Below, piece by piece: positions 1 through 56,726 of a DNA stretch of 64,000 nucleotides. The first letter of the stretch is position 1. The number at the start of each line of letters is the position of its first letter. The translations under genes and the position numbers were made by a program. Origin of the DNA: Brienomyrus brachyistius. Taxonomy: Eukaryota; Chordata; Actinopteri; Osteoglossiformes; Mormyridae. The notes beneath the pieces are model-generated. The model was given only the letters and a program-made list of their open reading frames with translations, did no database searches and was not told the DNA's origin. The stretch lies in the NCBI RefSeq assembly GCF_023856365.1, contig NC_064533.1, positions 30,428,118 to 30,492,117 on the forward strand, written 5' to 3'.

Positions 1-44303
<44,303 letters not shown>

Positions 44304-44321
44304 TGAAATTAGCGCCTCTCT

Positions 44322-44348
44322 TCAAAGCAGCGCTGCTGGGTTGCTCAT
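44322..44348 (-). promoter_or_regulatory. Upstream ORF 2 in the predicted PTPRO leader
   Basis: ATG at 44348, eight codons (MSNPAALL) and a TGA at 44322, ending 18 nt before the PTPRO start codon. It could lower or regulate translation if in the leader. Confidence 0.4.
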
Positions 44349-44377
44349 CGGAACAATGGCGAGATTTTCTGCGGCAT
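44345..44377 (-). promoter_or_regulatory. Upstream ORF 1 in the predicted PTPRO leader
   Basis: ATG at 44377, ten codons and TGA at 44345. Its stop overlaps the start of upstream ORF 2 (ATGA). It applies only if transcription begins upstream of it. Confidence 0.4.
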
Positions 44378-45779
44378 CAGACAACTGCCAGCTTATCGTT
44401 TTAGTGCGCAGCAGTACCAAATCCTAGCAGTGCGCCAGTGACGGAGGACTCCGGTGTCAATGGACGCGTCCTGATCGTCGGTTTCAGAGAGATGGATTAC
44501 CGGTTCGCCCAGCGCGACTGTACAGTCACATCAGCGCCGCGAAGAGAGCGGACACCGGCAGCATCCCTCATTACTCTTCGGGGGAGACCGGCGGACACGC
44601 CCCTTCGTGACCACGCCCCGACATCCCGGCCCCGCCCCCGTTTCCCATGGCAACTGAACCGAGGCACCTGCCGGTGCACGTTGGGCGCGTGGTGGGAGGT
44701 GTTCTTTTCCATTGATGTGCAGTTTCAGTATTTCGCAAAGCCTGTTATATACATCAGGAGGGCCCGACTGGCCATACCGTTCTTTTCCCGGTGGACCAAT
44801 GGGTTTGTGGGCCGGCAGAATTCCTCCGATCTTGCTATTGTATCGTAGGCGTGTACGTATGGTGGACCTGTATGGGCGATTTTTAATCGCAGTTCAGCCC
44901 TGTACATTAGTGCAGCGTGTTTCAAACTGATCTGACTAAATCCAGCTCATTAAATCATTAATCATTGCACTTGTTTCATAGGTTTCCTAGTTCAAAAGAT
45001 TGCTTCATTACATTATATCGTTAATAACATTTTACACGTAAGTTTATATTCATTTACTTTTTGAGGACGCCTACCCTACATACCAACAACGTGAGTATAG
45101 GTTTTACTTAATTGTAAAGCACATATTTATTACAAACATAAGTACCGAGGCAAAAGCGAATGATAGATGATTTTACGCATATTTGCATGTTAATTGGTCT
45201 ATATCCATGGGGGACAATAAACACAAAGGAATTATTAAACTATCTCGTGGACAGATGGTACTGTAAGTTAGGCAGTCGCCTTTTAAACTCAGCGTTCATA
45301 TTAATGCATTAAGAAAATATAAAAAGCTACACCAGCTAGGTTATACCCCAAGAACTCAAACAAAAAATGTTCCCACTTTATAGCGAACTTGTATTGGTGT
45401 TTTAAATTCTTCATGATGACCTAATGAGCAATATGTGCTACGCATTGGCAACCCTGGGCGTTGTGACTACAAATGATTCTGCCCAAAGCCTCGCTCGCAG
45501 GGTACAAAGGATATTCCTCGAATTAGGTTAGAGGAAAAATAATATTTTCAAATTCAGTAACAATATGTCTATAGACGTACATATGGGACACGTTTCAATT
45601 CCATGAAATCTCGGCTTAAAATCAGATGAATTTACCGTTGTGTATATTTAAGTATTAGTAATAGAAAATTAATTCAGTGGTTGAATTCCTCTACTGGGAA
45701 ACTTATTTAAATTCTTCTTAAGCATCCATTTGCTTTGGGAAGTTAATAAAGTGTGCTCATCCACCCTTATACAAAAAGC

Positions 45780-46150
45780 TGAGACCCGCACTTAGTGATC
45801 ACGGGGAACTAGACAGGATAGTGGAAAACTGGACAGGAAAACCTGGCCGCAGTAAAGACCCAGCACGGTACGATCTGCGACATAGTACCCGTTAGCTGAA
45901 CGCTTGAAGATTTCGGGCGCGGTGTGTAGCGCCACACCGCTCCGCTCCGTGTTTTCGGCGCCCACGGTTGACGCACTGCCTGCGGACAGCGATCGGAGCG
46001 ATACGGTGGAACGAGGAAGCTGCATTTAGCGGCAGCTGGGCAGAAACACCGAGCAGCCAATCGCGGCTTTGTTGTGCGTCCACATGGCTGAAATCTCACG
46101 CTGCCTATTGGTTGATTCCGGTTTCCAGCAGCCTATAGCATTCCGAGATG
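45780..46150. promoter_or_regulatory. Second GC-rich island with CCAAT boxes
   Basis: CpG-rich segment 1.5 kb upstream of the PTPRO start, with AGCCAATCG near 46054 and the inverted CTATTGGTTG near 46107. The two oppositely oriented CCAAT boxes could suit a bidirectional promoter. No coding exon was recognised. It may serve RERG, an alternative PTPRO start or a non-coding RNA. Confidence 0.5.
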
Positions 46151-47682
46151 GTCTGGCCCCGTTTCAGAGTGACAATGATTGCTTTGAAAACCGGCAGTTG
46201 CTAAGATTTTTGCGTTTCTAATAATATTTTCCTTAAAATTGACTTTAATACCTGCAACAATTTTATATTCTCGAGAGTAGACCTGACAAGACGTCAGTTT
46301 AATTTCCTCTTGTGGATTCAGTGTTGTTGATATTCAAATTAAATGTAATTTAAACAGAATATAATTATTACCCTTGCAATGAAAACACGTGTCACGACAT
46401 TACCGATTTAAATGATCGCATTATACTGCAAGTAGAAAGTATCGTATAATATTGATCGATTCTATAAAATTCTATATCCTAGTTAATAATCAATGCAGGT
46501 TATATAACGTCCCTGAGTAGCCCGATTTACATTTTTGGTAAACATTTTTGACAGTTGTTATATTCCAAGTTATAAGGGGCAAATCTGTGAATGACGTTTT
46601 AATTTTAAATGCATGTTTTTTCTTAATTTTAATATGCAGACAATGTTTCGTGTTTAAAAAATATTTTACCTTATACTGCCACGTAGTGGTTCATAGTTCG
46701 GTTTATATCTCTTTTGTTGTCGCATCCCCCCGCTTTTTATTAATCAACAATCCGCAAACGACCCCACATTTTAATGCTTTTAACGCTCCCGAAAAAGAAG
46801 AGTTTGATTTAAAAATATTTGGCAACGTCTTCATTTACTTCCTTCTATTATTACTGCCTTATCGTTTGATGCTATTATTAAGTGTTATTTAATTTATGTA
46901 CAGTCAAACTGCGTGATTCAGGAAGTATTTACTTCTTATAACCCTGAGTTGTCCGTCACAAGGTTCATGCACTGTCATACAACTATTGCCAATTTAGAGG
47001 CACAAGCTATGAATGTATTTGGATAACAGGCAAACTTCATGGATACATGAGGCTGTTGTCCTACCCAGTGAGCCACTGCGCTACCGGCCTCCATGTAAAT
47101 TCTTCAAAGTAAATTCTTCAGTCAAGGGGGTGGATGGAGGAAGGAGTCATTCTCAGCATTTCTTAGAAAGTGGAGGCAGGAAGGTGTCTTCAAAAAGCTT
47201 AAACAGACAAAAAAGGCTTTTATTCAGTCATGAGGGTAGCCACAGTGCTACTCATTCAGCCACCGTACCACCCAAAATATCTTCATGTATATTCAATTTA
47301 ATTCTTGAAACAATTAAATTAACTATCTATTGAGAAAAAGAGTATGTGGTTGAATGGCAGCATTTCTTGCATGTTGATTGCTGGTTCAGTGGCCTTGTAC
47401 AGACTTTATGTCAGTGGCCCAAGCATTAACATAAAGCCTATCTTATTGTGTCCACTGGCTCAGTCTATACACTGATGATTATTGTGTCCGAGGTTCATAA
47501 AACATTCATGTAGCATATCAGAATTCTTGCCATCTTTCTGAAATACAAGAACAAGAATTGCAATATACTGTCTCCAAAAAGGCCACATACTACCTGATAG
47601 AGGTCTGTGCTACTTTAAAGTGAAATAGTATCTATGAAGCATTTTTAAATATTTCTTGGCCAAAGCGCTGCACAGGGTCAGC

Positions 47683-47859
<177 letters not shown>

Positions 47860-47959
47860 GAGCTGAAAAAGGATAAAAGATAAAATTACATTAACACAGA
47901 TAGCAAAGAAACATAAGATGTGAATAGTACTGATGGAAGGGAACATGTCAAACTGTTAA

Positions 47960-48700
47960 TATGACTTTAAGGCTAGAGAGAAAAAGTGTCTATTGATACA
48001 GGATATAAAAACATACGGAAGCATATCTGCTGGACAGGGGGAGACCATTCCACACTCTGGGGGCTACAACAAAGAATGCATGGTCACCTTTTAGTTTCTG
48101 TTTGGGAAGAGGGATTATGAGAAAACCCATTTCTGATCAGCTGAGAGGCCTGGAGGCCGTGTAGGAACATATGAGTTCTGAAATGGATGAGGGGGCTAAG
48201 CCATTTAAGGCTTAAAAGGACAAACAGGGGGTCCTTAAAACTGGTCCCAAGGTGGACTGGGAACCAGTGAAGAGAGGCCAGAATAGGGTTATGTGATCCC
48301 TTTTTCTGGAACCAGTGAGAAGCCTCGCTGCAGCATTCTGAACAAGCTGAAGGTGGGACCAGGGATGACTGGTTAATTCAGGGAGCAGGGAGTTGCAATA
48401 ATCAGGCCTTGAGGTGATGAACGCATGGATGACTATTCAATGGTGACTTGAAGAGAGAAATGGTTTAATGTTTTAGATGGTTCTGAGCTGGAAGAAACTT
48501 GATTTGACAACCACATTAACCAGTTTGTCAAATTTGAGCAGATTCAAAAATTATTCCAAGATTTTTGGAAAATGGCTTAATGAAGCTAGATAGTTGATCT
48601 AGATTATTGGAGATCTGTGTAATGGAGTCAAGTGGGCCAAAAAATGACAACAACGTCTGATTTGGTTTCATTAAGTTGGAGGAAATTTTGGGCTATCCGG
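47960..48700 (-). repeat. Dispersed repeat-like segment beside the GATA array
   Basis: The phrases GGAGACCATTCCACACTCTG, GAACCAGTGAAGAGAGGCCA and GAAGCCTCGCTGCAGCATTC are ones I recognise as parts of a repeat common in ray-finned fish genomes. Family, strand and ends are uncertain. Confidence 0.5.
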
Positions 48701-49079
48701 CATTCTCAAGGCAACTGTACAGTTTATTAGGCTTTAGCAATTTTTTCCCTCTTTTTTGCTTATAAAACACAAAGGAACAGAAGTGATAAGTAAAATCATT
48801 AAATATATTTAATAAAAATGATGCAATTAAACATATATTAACAAATGTATTATTAGGTCTATATTTCTTATGGTAAATTGCATGCAGTGTAGAATTTCCC
48901 TGTGAAGATTCTGCCTTCAGTAACACAGGTTGTTTGGTATTACTCAGATCATTATAGGCCTAATAGGAATCTAAATCCATATAAATCATATACATTTTTT
49001 TGTACAGAATTATTTACTTTCTTGTACAGGAAAACGAATCCCTACAAGCTTGACAAAAGCTCCTTCCCAAGGCAGTTCA

Positions 49080-49432
49080 GAAGAGGGCGCTCTTGTTCTC
49101 TTTCGCAGGAACATGTTGCGGTGAAATGAATGGGGATACCGGCTGGTAAAAGTGCGTTTTGATCTCTCATCCCCAGCGGCCTGCCCACTGTATTTCGAGG
49201 GGACTCCATTCCGTGTATTTCGATTGACCGACCTGCGGAGTAGACCCGGCTTCTCTGTTGGACCTTAATGAGAGGTGTGCCTCGTAGGGAGCGATCGCTT
49301 TGCGGTTGCGGCTGCTTCCGCGAAGGTCAGACCCTGTTTATCTTCTCAGCCTGAATGATGCCGATGAACTTTAATCGCACGGGGCTGCAGCACGACATCT
49401 ATGGATTCCTTTACATTCCTAGATATTATTAG
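49080..49432 (+). promoter_or_regulatory. rerg: Candidate RERG promoter and 5' non-coding exon
   Basis: CpG-rich segment with GCGATCGC and GCGGTTGCGGCTG, ending at ATTATTAG followed by GTAAGTT, a strong donor at 49433. It lies on the correct strand 5 kb upstream of RERG coding exon 1, as expected for a non-coding first exon. No transcript evidence; the start is arbitrary. Confidence 0.5.
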
Positions 49433-51216
49433 GTAAGTTAACCATTTACGTTGTCAATTAACATGTTTTTGGTTTAACCATAGTAAAATGTGTTGATACT
49501 TTCACGGAAATGGGAAAGTTCGCTGATTGCGGTTTTAAAAAATATTATGGTATAATATAGTACAAGGTTAAAATTATCTGTATATTATGATTTGCCTTTA
49601 AACCGGTTATGTTTTTACTTATGTTCCTTGGTACTGTTCATATTTCTCTCTGCTTGATTGACATTTTGGGTATCGTGCACCTATATAAATAACGAAAAAA
49701 CGAAAGACTAACCTTTTAAGAACCTCTTAAGAAAAAGTTTATTTTATTGTCCAATAATTTATTTGCATTTGTTGTAACCATAAACAGAAGACAACCCCCG
49801 CAGTCCGCATTCTGCCGTTCATTCTTATATAGCTGGATATAATGGATGGACTCTAATGAAATTATGTTTTTGCTGTTGGTTACGTTTATGTTACGAACAA
49901 TCTAATTTTCTCAGAAATATTAGGCTTTCTGGTCAGGCATGTATGACCGGACGTTTCGTAAACATCACACATGCTCTAAAGATAATAACTTTGTATTGGT
50001 ATGAACATTCCAAATATATACATATTTTAAGACGATGCCCATCCTTCTCACGCACCTACATTTCATCTGCCAAAATACTACTAGGATTTTCAAGCGCATC
50101 GTCCTGTACCTTTGGAAGTTTTTAAAAAACAGTTGTTGTTGAAATTATTGTTAGAAGTACTGTGAATACATACTGACATCTTTTATCACATCTGGGTCTT
50201 ACTTGGTAACTTGTTGTTGAATGGCTGCTTCCTGTCGTGATGTAACGCCTCTAATTTTAATCGCCTAGTGCCTTAGAAACGCATTTACAGGTGATTGCAC
50301 ATTTATCGTCTCTTGTATTTTTTGCAGTAGTTACAATCCGTACCGCACAGCTACAAGTTATTTCTCTGAGCAGATTTTTTTTAAAAGAAACATCCTCATT
50401 ATATGTTAAAATATTACGGTCTTTTCATAATTCCGCTTTATGTGACAGCAAAAATAGGTAAGATATTTGCTGAATAAACGACATGACACAAAGGTTCGCA
50501 GCTTTTGCAATAACTCAACAGTCACGACTCATTGGCTTTTATTCACAACAATTTGCAATTATTTCCCATTTGGCACAGCTGGAAATTCCACAGGAGTACG
50601 GATGTATAAGGGCAACAAAGTAAGATCTCCTGGGAGTTAAATCTTCAGTCTTCAAACTACAGTCTTTGTCCTTGATAACTGCGCTACACATTGTGGAAAG
50701 CAGGGGGCAGTGTGTCAGGGACCTGAAGACCATGTCAACAAATGGACTCTTAAGAAAAGAGGAACCCGTGCAATGACTATGGCTAACGACATACTTTTGG
50801 ACCACTAGGAAAAAAGTGGATATAAATAAATGTATTTAAATGTAGTTACAGGCATTCTTACCAAATTTGAGTTATGAGCCCCCTTTGCACCATATCTTTA
50901 TCTGCTATGCTACCTACTCCTGTTATGAAATGTTCTTTTCTTTGAGTTACATAGAACCACCCATAGAACACAAGCTAATCAGTTAATGAAGCTTCTCTGT
51001 ATGAAAAAACAGCTTGTTTTCAATGCTTAATTAACTAAATTAGGGTAAATTAAGGAAGCTTTCCCAAACAGGCACTTAACTCCTGCATCCTCAAAAGCTT
51101 GATGCTTTACCAACAGAGGCTGTCTAAGATCTTGCATTTCACAAGCTAAAGTCCATCAGCATAAAAGTATGTATAAAAGTGAAAAATAATGTCCCGTGAG
51201 GATAAAAATTATACAC

Positions 51217-51431
51217 CAGTGTTTCCCATTCCGGTTCCCAGGGACCCACAGACAGTCCATGTTTTTAAAATGTGAACTGTCTGGCAGGGAGCTGGGAGGG
51301 AAGCAAAAATGTGGACTGTCTGGCAGGGAGCTGGGAGGGAAGCAAAAATATGGACTGTCTGGCAGGGAGCTGGGAGGGAGCAAAAATGGGGACTGTCTGT
51401 GGGTCCCCGAGGACCAGGTTGGGAAACAATG
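51217..51431. mobile_element. hAT-type MITE with internal 39-bp minisatellite
   Basis: Ends CAGTGTTTCCCATTCCGG and, on the minus strand, CATTGTTTCCCAACCTGG, followed in both by GGGACCCACAGACAGTCC. The flanks TTATACAC / TTATAAAC form a 7/8 target duplication. Inside, a 39-bp unit (GGCAGGGAGCTGGGAGGGAA then GCAAAAATGTGGACTGTCT) is repeated three times. Confidence 0.82.
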
Positions 51432-52112
51432 TTATAAACAATGATTGGGACACTGGCTTGTGGTGACCTGTGGCTATTGTGAGAATGTCCAAGTTGCTCC
51501 TCATCCTACAGAAGGTCACAGTGCTCCACCTGGGTGTTGTTTGTATATTTGCTCCATTTGTTGATGTCAGATGGATAAAAAAAAAAAAAAAACTGAAAGA
51601 CTACAGTAATGTGCTTTTACTGGACTGGGGACATGAACTTGACCTGGACTGCTGTAGGTGGGCCATTTCACATCGGCAGCTAAGAAGTACATTTAATCCT
51701 GCCACAGTGTCATTTGCCCTTAACATTTAGGCTAGTGCTTTGTCCATTAGCAAAACCAAGCATATTTCCACCAAAAGCAGTATTTGCATATTTTGGGGGA
51801 TGCTGAATGTGGAGAAAATGAGAAATTTCTCTTTACAACTTTAAGGTCACTTTTAGTTCCTTGGCAGAGAGCCAATAGCTTGGATCTGACACCCACTCGT
51901 TGACTTGTTCCAGTGCCAAAAAGGTCTTGGTGGTGGTGGGGGGCTGGGGGGGTCATAGAACCGTTATATTATTGCGGTGGAAGACATCCCAGACAGAGGG
52001 CCTACAAGGGTCTCCAGTCCTATGTGTAATAATTTCACTTTCAGCAGTTACCTAAGTACATGGAGTGGTGTTTAATTCCTTTAGCAAATGCCCTCGTGTA
52101 GTTGCCTCATGG

Positions 52113-52456
52113 GGCGGCATGGTGGTGCAGTGGTTAACACTGTTGCCTCACACCTCTGGGACCCAGGTTCAAGTCTCCGCCTGGGTGACATGTGTGTGGA
52201 GTTTGCATGTTCTCCCCATGTCGTCGTGGGGTTTCCTCCGGGTTCTCCGGTTTCCCCCCACAGTCCAAAAACATGCTGAGGCTAATTGGAGTTGCTAAAT
52301 TGCCCGTAGGTGTGCATGTGTGAGTGTGCCCTGCGATGGGCTGGCCCCCCATCCTGGGTTGTTCCCTGCCTCGTGCCCATTGCTTCCGGGATAGGCTCCC
52401 GATCTCCCACGACCTAGTAGGATAAGCGGTTTGGAAAATGGATGGATGGATGGATA
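52113..52456 (+). repeat. tRNA-headed SINE with (TGGA)n tail, copy B
   Basis: Same family and orientation as 41941-42283, with a B-box-like GGTTCAAGTCTCC. It is flanked by a near-perfect 10-bp target duplication, GTTGCCTCAT (52101-52110) and GTTTCCTCAT (52457-52466), as made by LINE-driven retroposition. Confidence 0.85.
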
Positions 52457-53209
52457 GTTTCCTCATTTAGTGACCTTAGTGACGTTTGTAGAACACAGCC
52501 AGAGACTCCGGTTGTATCATGACTCTTATTGTTCAGTTTATAAGGCCTGATGCAATTCACATGAGCTGTAAACTGCCCTGAATATATTTAATTACAGATC
52601 ATGAACAAATTAAAGTTCAAGGCCAACACTGCGAGTTCTTCAGCGTTCCTATGAAAGCATCGATAAGGTCTCCTCTTGGTGCCAGATTTTTATGGTTGAA
52701 CACCTTAATGACTTGATGATAATTTTAAGACACTGCAATAAATTACTGATAGGGTATGAATAATAGTTGTAATACTTGAGTCTTAAATTTGCCTGTTTTT
52801 TTATAAATCAGTTATGGTGAGTTCAGCTGCTTAGAGGGTAATTTAATCACTGATGTTTCTAAATGAATATTTTAGCATCGTTTTTATATTACCTGCTCAT
52901 GAGGGAGTCACGGGCTTGAGTGCAGCCAAAATCAAGCGCAGTCATAAATCTTACAGAGAGAACTACATTTTCAGTCATGAGGAGAATGAGACAATATCAA
53001 TAAGAAATACAAAAGAGTTTCATTCTTATTGAAATATCAGTGATTAGAAACACAATGCAGGGAAGGGCTACTTGTTCTTAAGAGAATAATGGGGTTTTGT
53101 CTTCACTAGCATGTAAATATCAAGATAAGAACTTAACTTGAAATACGTAAGAAGTAAGTTTCCACCATAGCTGTCCCCTCCTCCTTAGCTCTATAGTACT
53201 AGTATGTGA

Positions 53210-54172
53210 AAGAAATGAATGAATGAATGAATGAATGAATGAATGAATGTTGCGTTTATATTGTGCTGTTCATGACTCACAAAGCACTGTACCAAACAAA
53301 TATGGAGCCTCTTAAACCACCACTGCTGCGTAGCCCCCACCTGGATGATGTAATGGCAGCCATTCTGTGCCAGTACACTCACCACACAGTCGCTCAGGTG
53401 GTGAAGGGGCAGGAGTGAATTCACCAGTTAGATGATTAGGAGGCCAGATTTGAAAGAGGCACAGTTAGCAGTTTTAACCAGGACATCAGGGTACCACCTC
53501 TATTCTTTCGAAAAATGCCCAGGGATCTTTTATGACCTCAGAGAATTAGGATCTCAGTTTTATGTCTCATCCATATGATGGTGCCATTTTTACAGCACAG
53601 TATCCCCGTCACTGCACTGGGGCATTGGGATCCACTCAGACCACAGGATGGGCTTCCTTGTTGGCCACAGTATCCCTGTCACTGCACTGGGGCATTGGGA
53701 TCCACTCAGACCACAGGATGGGCTTCCCTGTTGGCCACAGTATCCCTGTCACTGCACTGGGGCATTGGGATCCACTCAGACCACAGGATGGGCTTCCCTG
53801 TTGGCCACAGTATCCCTGTCACTGCAGTGGGGCATTGGGATCCACTCAGACCACAGGATGGGCTTCTCTGTTGGCCACAGTGTCCCCGTCACTGCACTGG
53901 GGCATTGGGATCCACTCAGACCACAGGATGGGCTTCCCTGTTGGCCACAGTATCCCTGTCACTGCACTGGGGCATTGGCATCCACTCAGATCACAGAATG
54001 GGCTTCTCTGTTGGCCACAGTATCCCTGTCACTGCACTGGGGCATTGGGATCCACTCAGATCACAGGATGGGCTTCTCTGTTGGCCACAGTATCCCAATC
54101 ACTGCACTGGGGCATTGGGATCCACTCAGATCACAGGATGGGCTTGCCTTCTTGGCCACACCAACACCTCTA
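53210..54172 (-). repeat. Dispersed SINE-like repeat with internal 70-bp minisatellite (copy 2)
   Basis: Starts with a (GAAT)n tract (53212-53249) and a body closely matching copy 1 at 25560-25910. It then carries eight 70-bp units with the anchor CACAGG at 53642 and every 70 bp to 54132. The array differs from copy 1 by consistent changes (GGCCACAG for GGTTACAG, CCACTCAGA for CCACACAGA), so it expanded separately. It ends about 230 bp before the RERG start codon. Confidence 0.88.
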
Positions 54173-54403
54173 AAAAGTGCCCAGTGCTACGTTTGGTTGG
54201 AACAAGAATGTTCTGGACTAAAGCCCTGACCGTGGACCTGAATGTACTGATGTAAGGTATAATTATTTATCAACTGACAGATTTCCTGGTGCCAGGGATT
54301 GCTGACAACTCGTCGTGTCTGCATGTAGACACCCAGCAGGGGAATCGTAGGTTCTGCGACTCGGCCAACTCGCCCACAACCTTGGCTGTAGAGCCTGCCA
54401 GCC

Positions 54404-54464
54404 ATGGCGAAGAGCGCGGAAATCAAGCTGGCTGTTTTTGGCAGAGCCGGCGTGGGGAAATCAG
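54404..54464 (+). CDS. rerg: RERG, first coding exon (rest beyond the right edge)
   Basis: RERG is a Ras-like small GTPase first described as an oestrogen-regulated growth inhibitor; it lacks the usual C-terminal prenylation box. The exon is 61 nt and encodes [20 protein letters not shown], ending in G|GTAAGC, phase 1. It includes the P-loop GRAGVGKS that binds GTP phosphates. Human RERG begins [20 protein letters not shown] and breaks at the same point. The start has a good context (GCCATGG). The acceptor of this exon is probably the CCAG at about 54294, giving a leader of about 110 nt. No other RERG exon was found to position 64000. Confidence 0.94.
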
Positions 54465-56528
54465 GTAAGCACCGCGGACGGAGACACTTCCATTTTCCGT
54501 GTGGACATGGTTTCCACATGTGAAGTTCTAGGCTAAGCGCTGTAATTGTATTAGTGATTCTTTTCCTTTCCTTTGTAATTCCTTTCCTTTTCATTTTTCG
54601 TTTTTGATTAGTCCTCTCTGTGAAACACGCACATTTCACTCCCTTAGGAACATATTTTAACTCCGTCAATGGTTATTGCGATGAGTCATCCACAGTATGG
54701 AACTCAGATTCAGAAAATCACTCTGTTTGTTGGTTTCCAGATTTTGTCTTGGATACATTCCTTCCATGTTTCATGTTGGTATGTGAAGGGCCCAGTGGTC
54801 TCAATGTGTCCATAACCCCCTTATAAATAATTTATTACCCAATGAAAACTGAAGGCCGATGTTCTCCCTACCCTCCAACACCAACATTTATACCCATGAA
54901 GTTCAGTCATCAGAATTTTGCAGATACTTTTTGCGTGAGTCCCCACTTTGTATTACATTCCAGCTCGACTTAATATTGAACCACAATGACTGCATGACTG
55001 TGGTTTATTACAGTTTTTTTTTTATTTTTATCGTGTGAAAACTATAATTTAATATCTCATCTTGTGTTTAAGACTGAATGTCATTGTAACTGTCACGGAG
55101 CGGGTACTCCATATTTGTGCCCGCATATTTGTGCATGTGTGTTGGGGTGTTGTAGTACAGATTCAGTTGTGATGACAGGGACATTAAGGGGAGACCCTAC
55201 ATTTCAGAGCCGCTTCCCTGAAAAGTCACACAAACCCACAGCACCAGCACAATCTCTGGTGCCGTTCCACTCCTCCTTGGAAAAAGGTGGCTGCTGCTCA
55301 TTTTACCATCCACCAATTCATCCATCCATCTCCCAATTGCTTATCCTGGTCACAGTCACAGTGGGGGTGGGGGTCTGGAACATGTGCCTTACATAACTCC
55401 GGTTATGCCCGGAGTTCCAGATCATGTGGCCATTTACTCTTAAATGAATCAGTTGATTCATTTGACTCATGTTGAAATGGTTTTCTTTTGTATCCTTTAA
55501 TCTTTTAGCAAATAGTAACTGTATTACATGTCTAGTGTTGTGTGTGCTACTCTGGAATTGTAATTAAAATTTCAGTGCATGTAGGTTGCAGGAAGTGCAC
55601 GTTTCATTCCTAATCCTTAAACTTGGAACACGTGTCTATATATCCTTAAATAAACTCCTCCATTGCATTATGTCCCATAAAATCCCCTTTTCTTGCTGGA
55701 ATCTGCTGATATTGTTATATAGAGTGGTAAGTAATAAAATAGATTATTTCAAGAAAGGGTTTGATTTTTTTTCCCTAAAAAAATGTGACACATTTGTCTA
55801 TTGAGAAGGTGCTTGGAATGTAAACGGCAGCTAACCTTTTTAAGCCTTTCATTTGTATAAAAAATTTGAAATCAAATATAAAAATTTAAATAACCCATAA
55901 ATACTATATGGAACAGAAACGACCTCCTGGAATCCTAATTAGAAACCAGACACTAGATTATAGAGAATATAGTGGTCTGTCAATACGTAGCATTTAATGA
56001 AGCTTAACCATTTTAACACTGAGTTTAAAAATAATGGCCCACATACGTGATAAATTCTGTGCAGTAGTGCAATGTGGGCTTTCCACTGGAGCTTATGCAT
56101 GCACACCTGCCTACATAGATCAAACAAAATCCTGCACTATCCTTACAGCTCACCATAAAGTGATGAGTCATCTGGTGACTCACAAAGAATTACAGGCCTC
56201 ATTCATATCTGCACTAGTAAAAAAAAACAAAACCCTTAACTCTGAAAGCCAGGCAGGCGGCTAATGGAGTAATGAAATCAAAAATGAGTCCTTTATGCTC
56301 TGTGCCTATTACGGAAACCTAATTCATTGCTAATTGAATCAAAACCCAAAATAACTTCCATCTGAAGATGCTACATGATAAAAGTGCTTTTAAGGAATTC
56401 TCAGAAATGTCACAGGCCACTTTCACCCTGCAGAATAAGGCTCTGAGAGCTGTCTCTTCAGACCGGATGAAGATGGCCTGCTGTACAGCAGGTGCATGGG
56501 ATGAGAGCTCCAAAGCAATGCTGTAGAC

Positions 56529-56726
56529 CAGTGGTGGGGAACCTGTTCCATGGAGGGCCGACGTGCGGATTTGTGGGATACCCTCTCAATCAGACAAACG
56601 CCGCGATTGTGGAAGCAGTGGTTCTCAACTCCAGGCCTGGTGACCCACTCTTATTGGCCGATTGAGAGGCCATCCCAAAAGCCTGCAGCCGCAGTGGCCC
56701 TCCATGGATCAGGTTCCCCTCCCCTG
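56529..56726. mobile_element. hAT-type MITE with perfect 8-bp target duplication
   Basis: The ends share GGGGAACCTG and TCCATGGAGGGCC in inverted orientation. The 8-bp duplication CTGTAGAC flanks it exactly at 56521-56528 and 56727-56734. 198 bp, non-coding, in the RERG intron. Confidence 0.9.

Larger units (their letters stand above)
44304..44760 (-). promoter_or_regulatory. PTPRO 5' UTR and GC-rich promoter
   Basis: Upstream of the PTPRO start codon the sequence turns GC- and CpG-rich, unlike the AT-rich surroundings. GC-box-like motifs such as CCCCGCCCCCG (about 44630-44640) and CACGCCCC occur. Two short upstream ORFs lie directly before the start codon. The transcription start cannot be fixed from sequence. 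Confidence 0.65.

Noticed and set aside
44438..44848. 136-codon plus-strand open frame over the PTPRO promoter
   Set aside because: GC-rich DNA gives long open frames by chance; no homology or splice context was recognised.
53562..54255. Three overlapping plus-strand open frames of about 200 codons
   Set aside because: Same explanation as above for the second 70-bp array.
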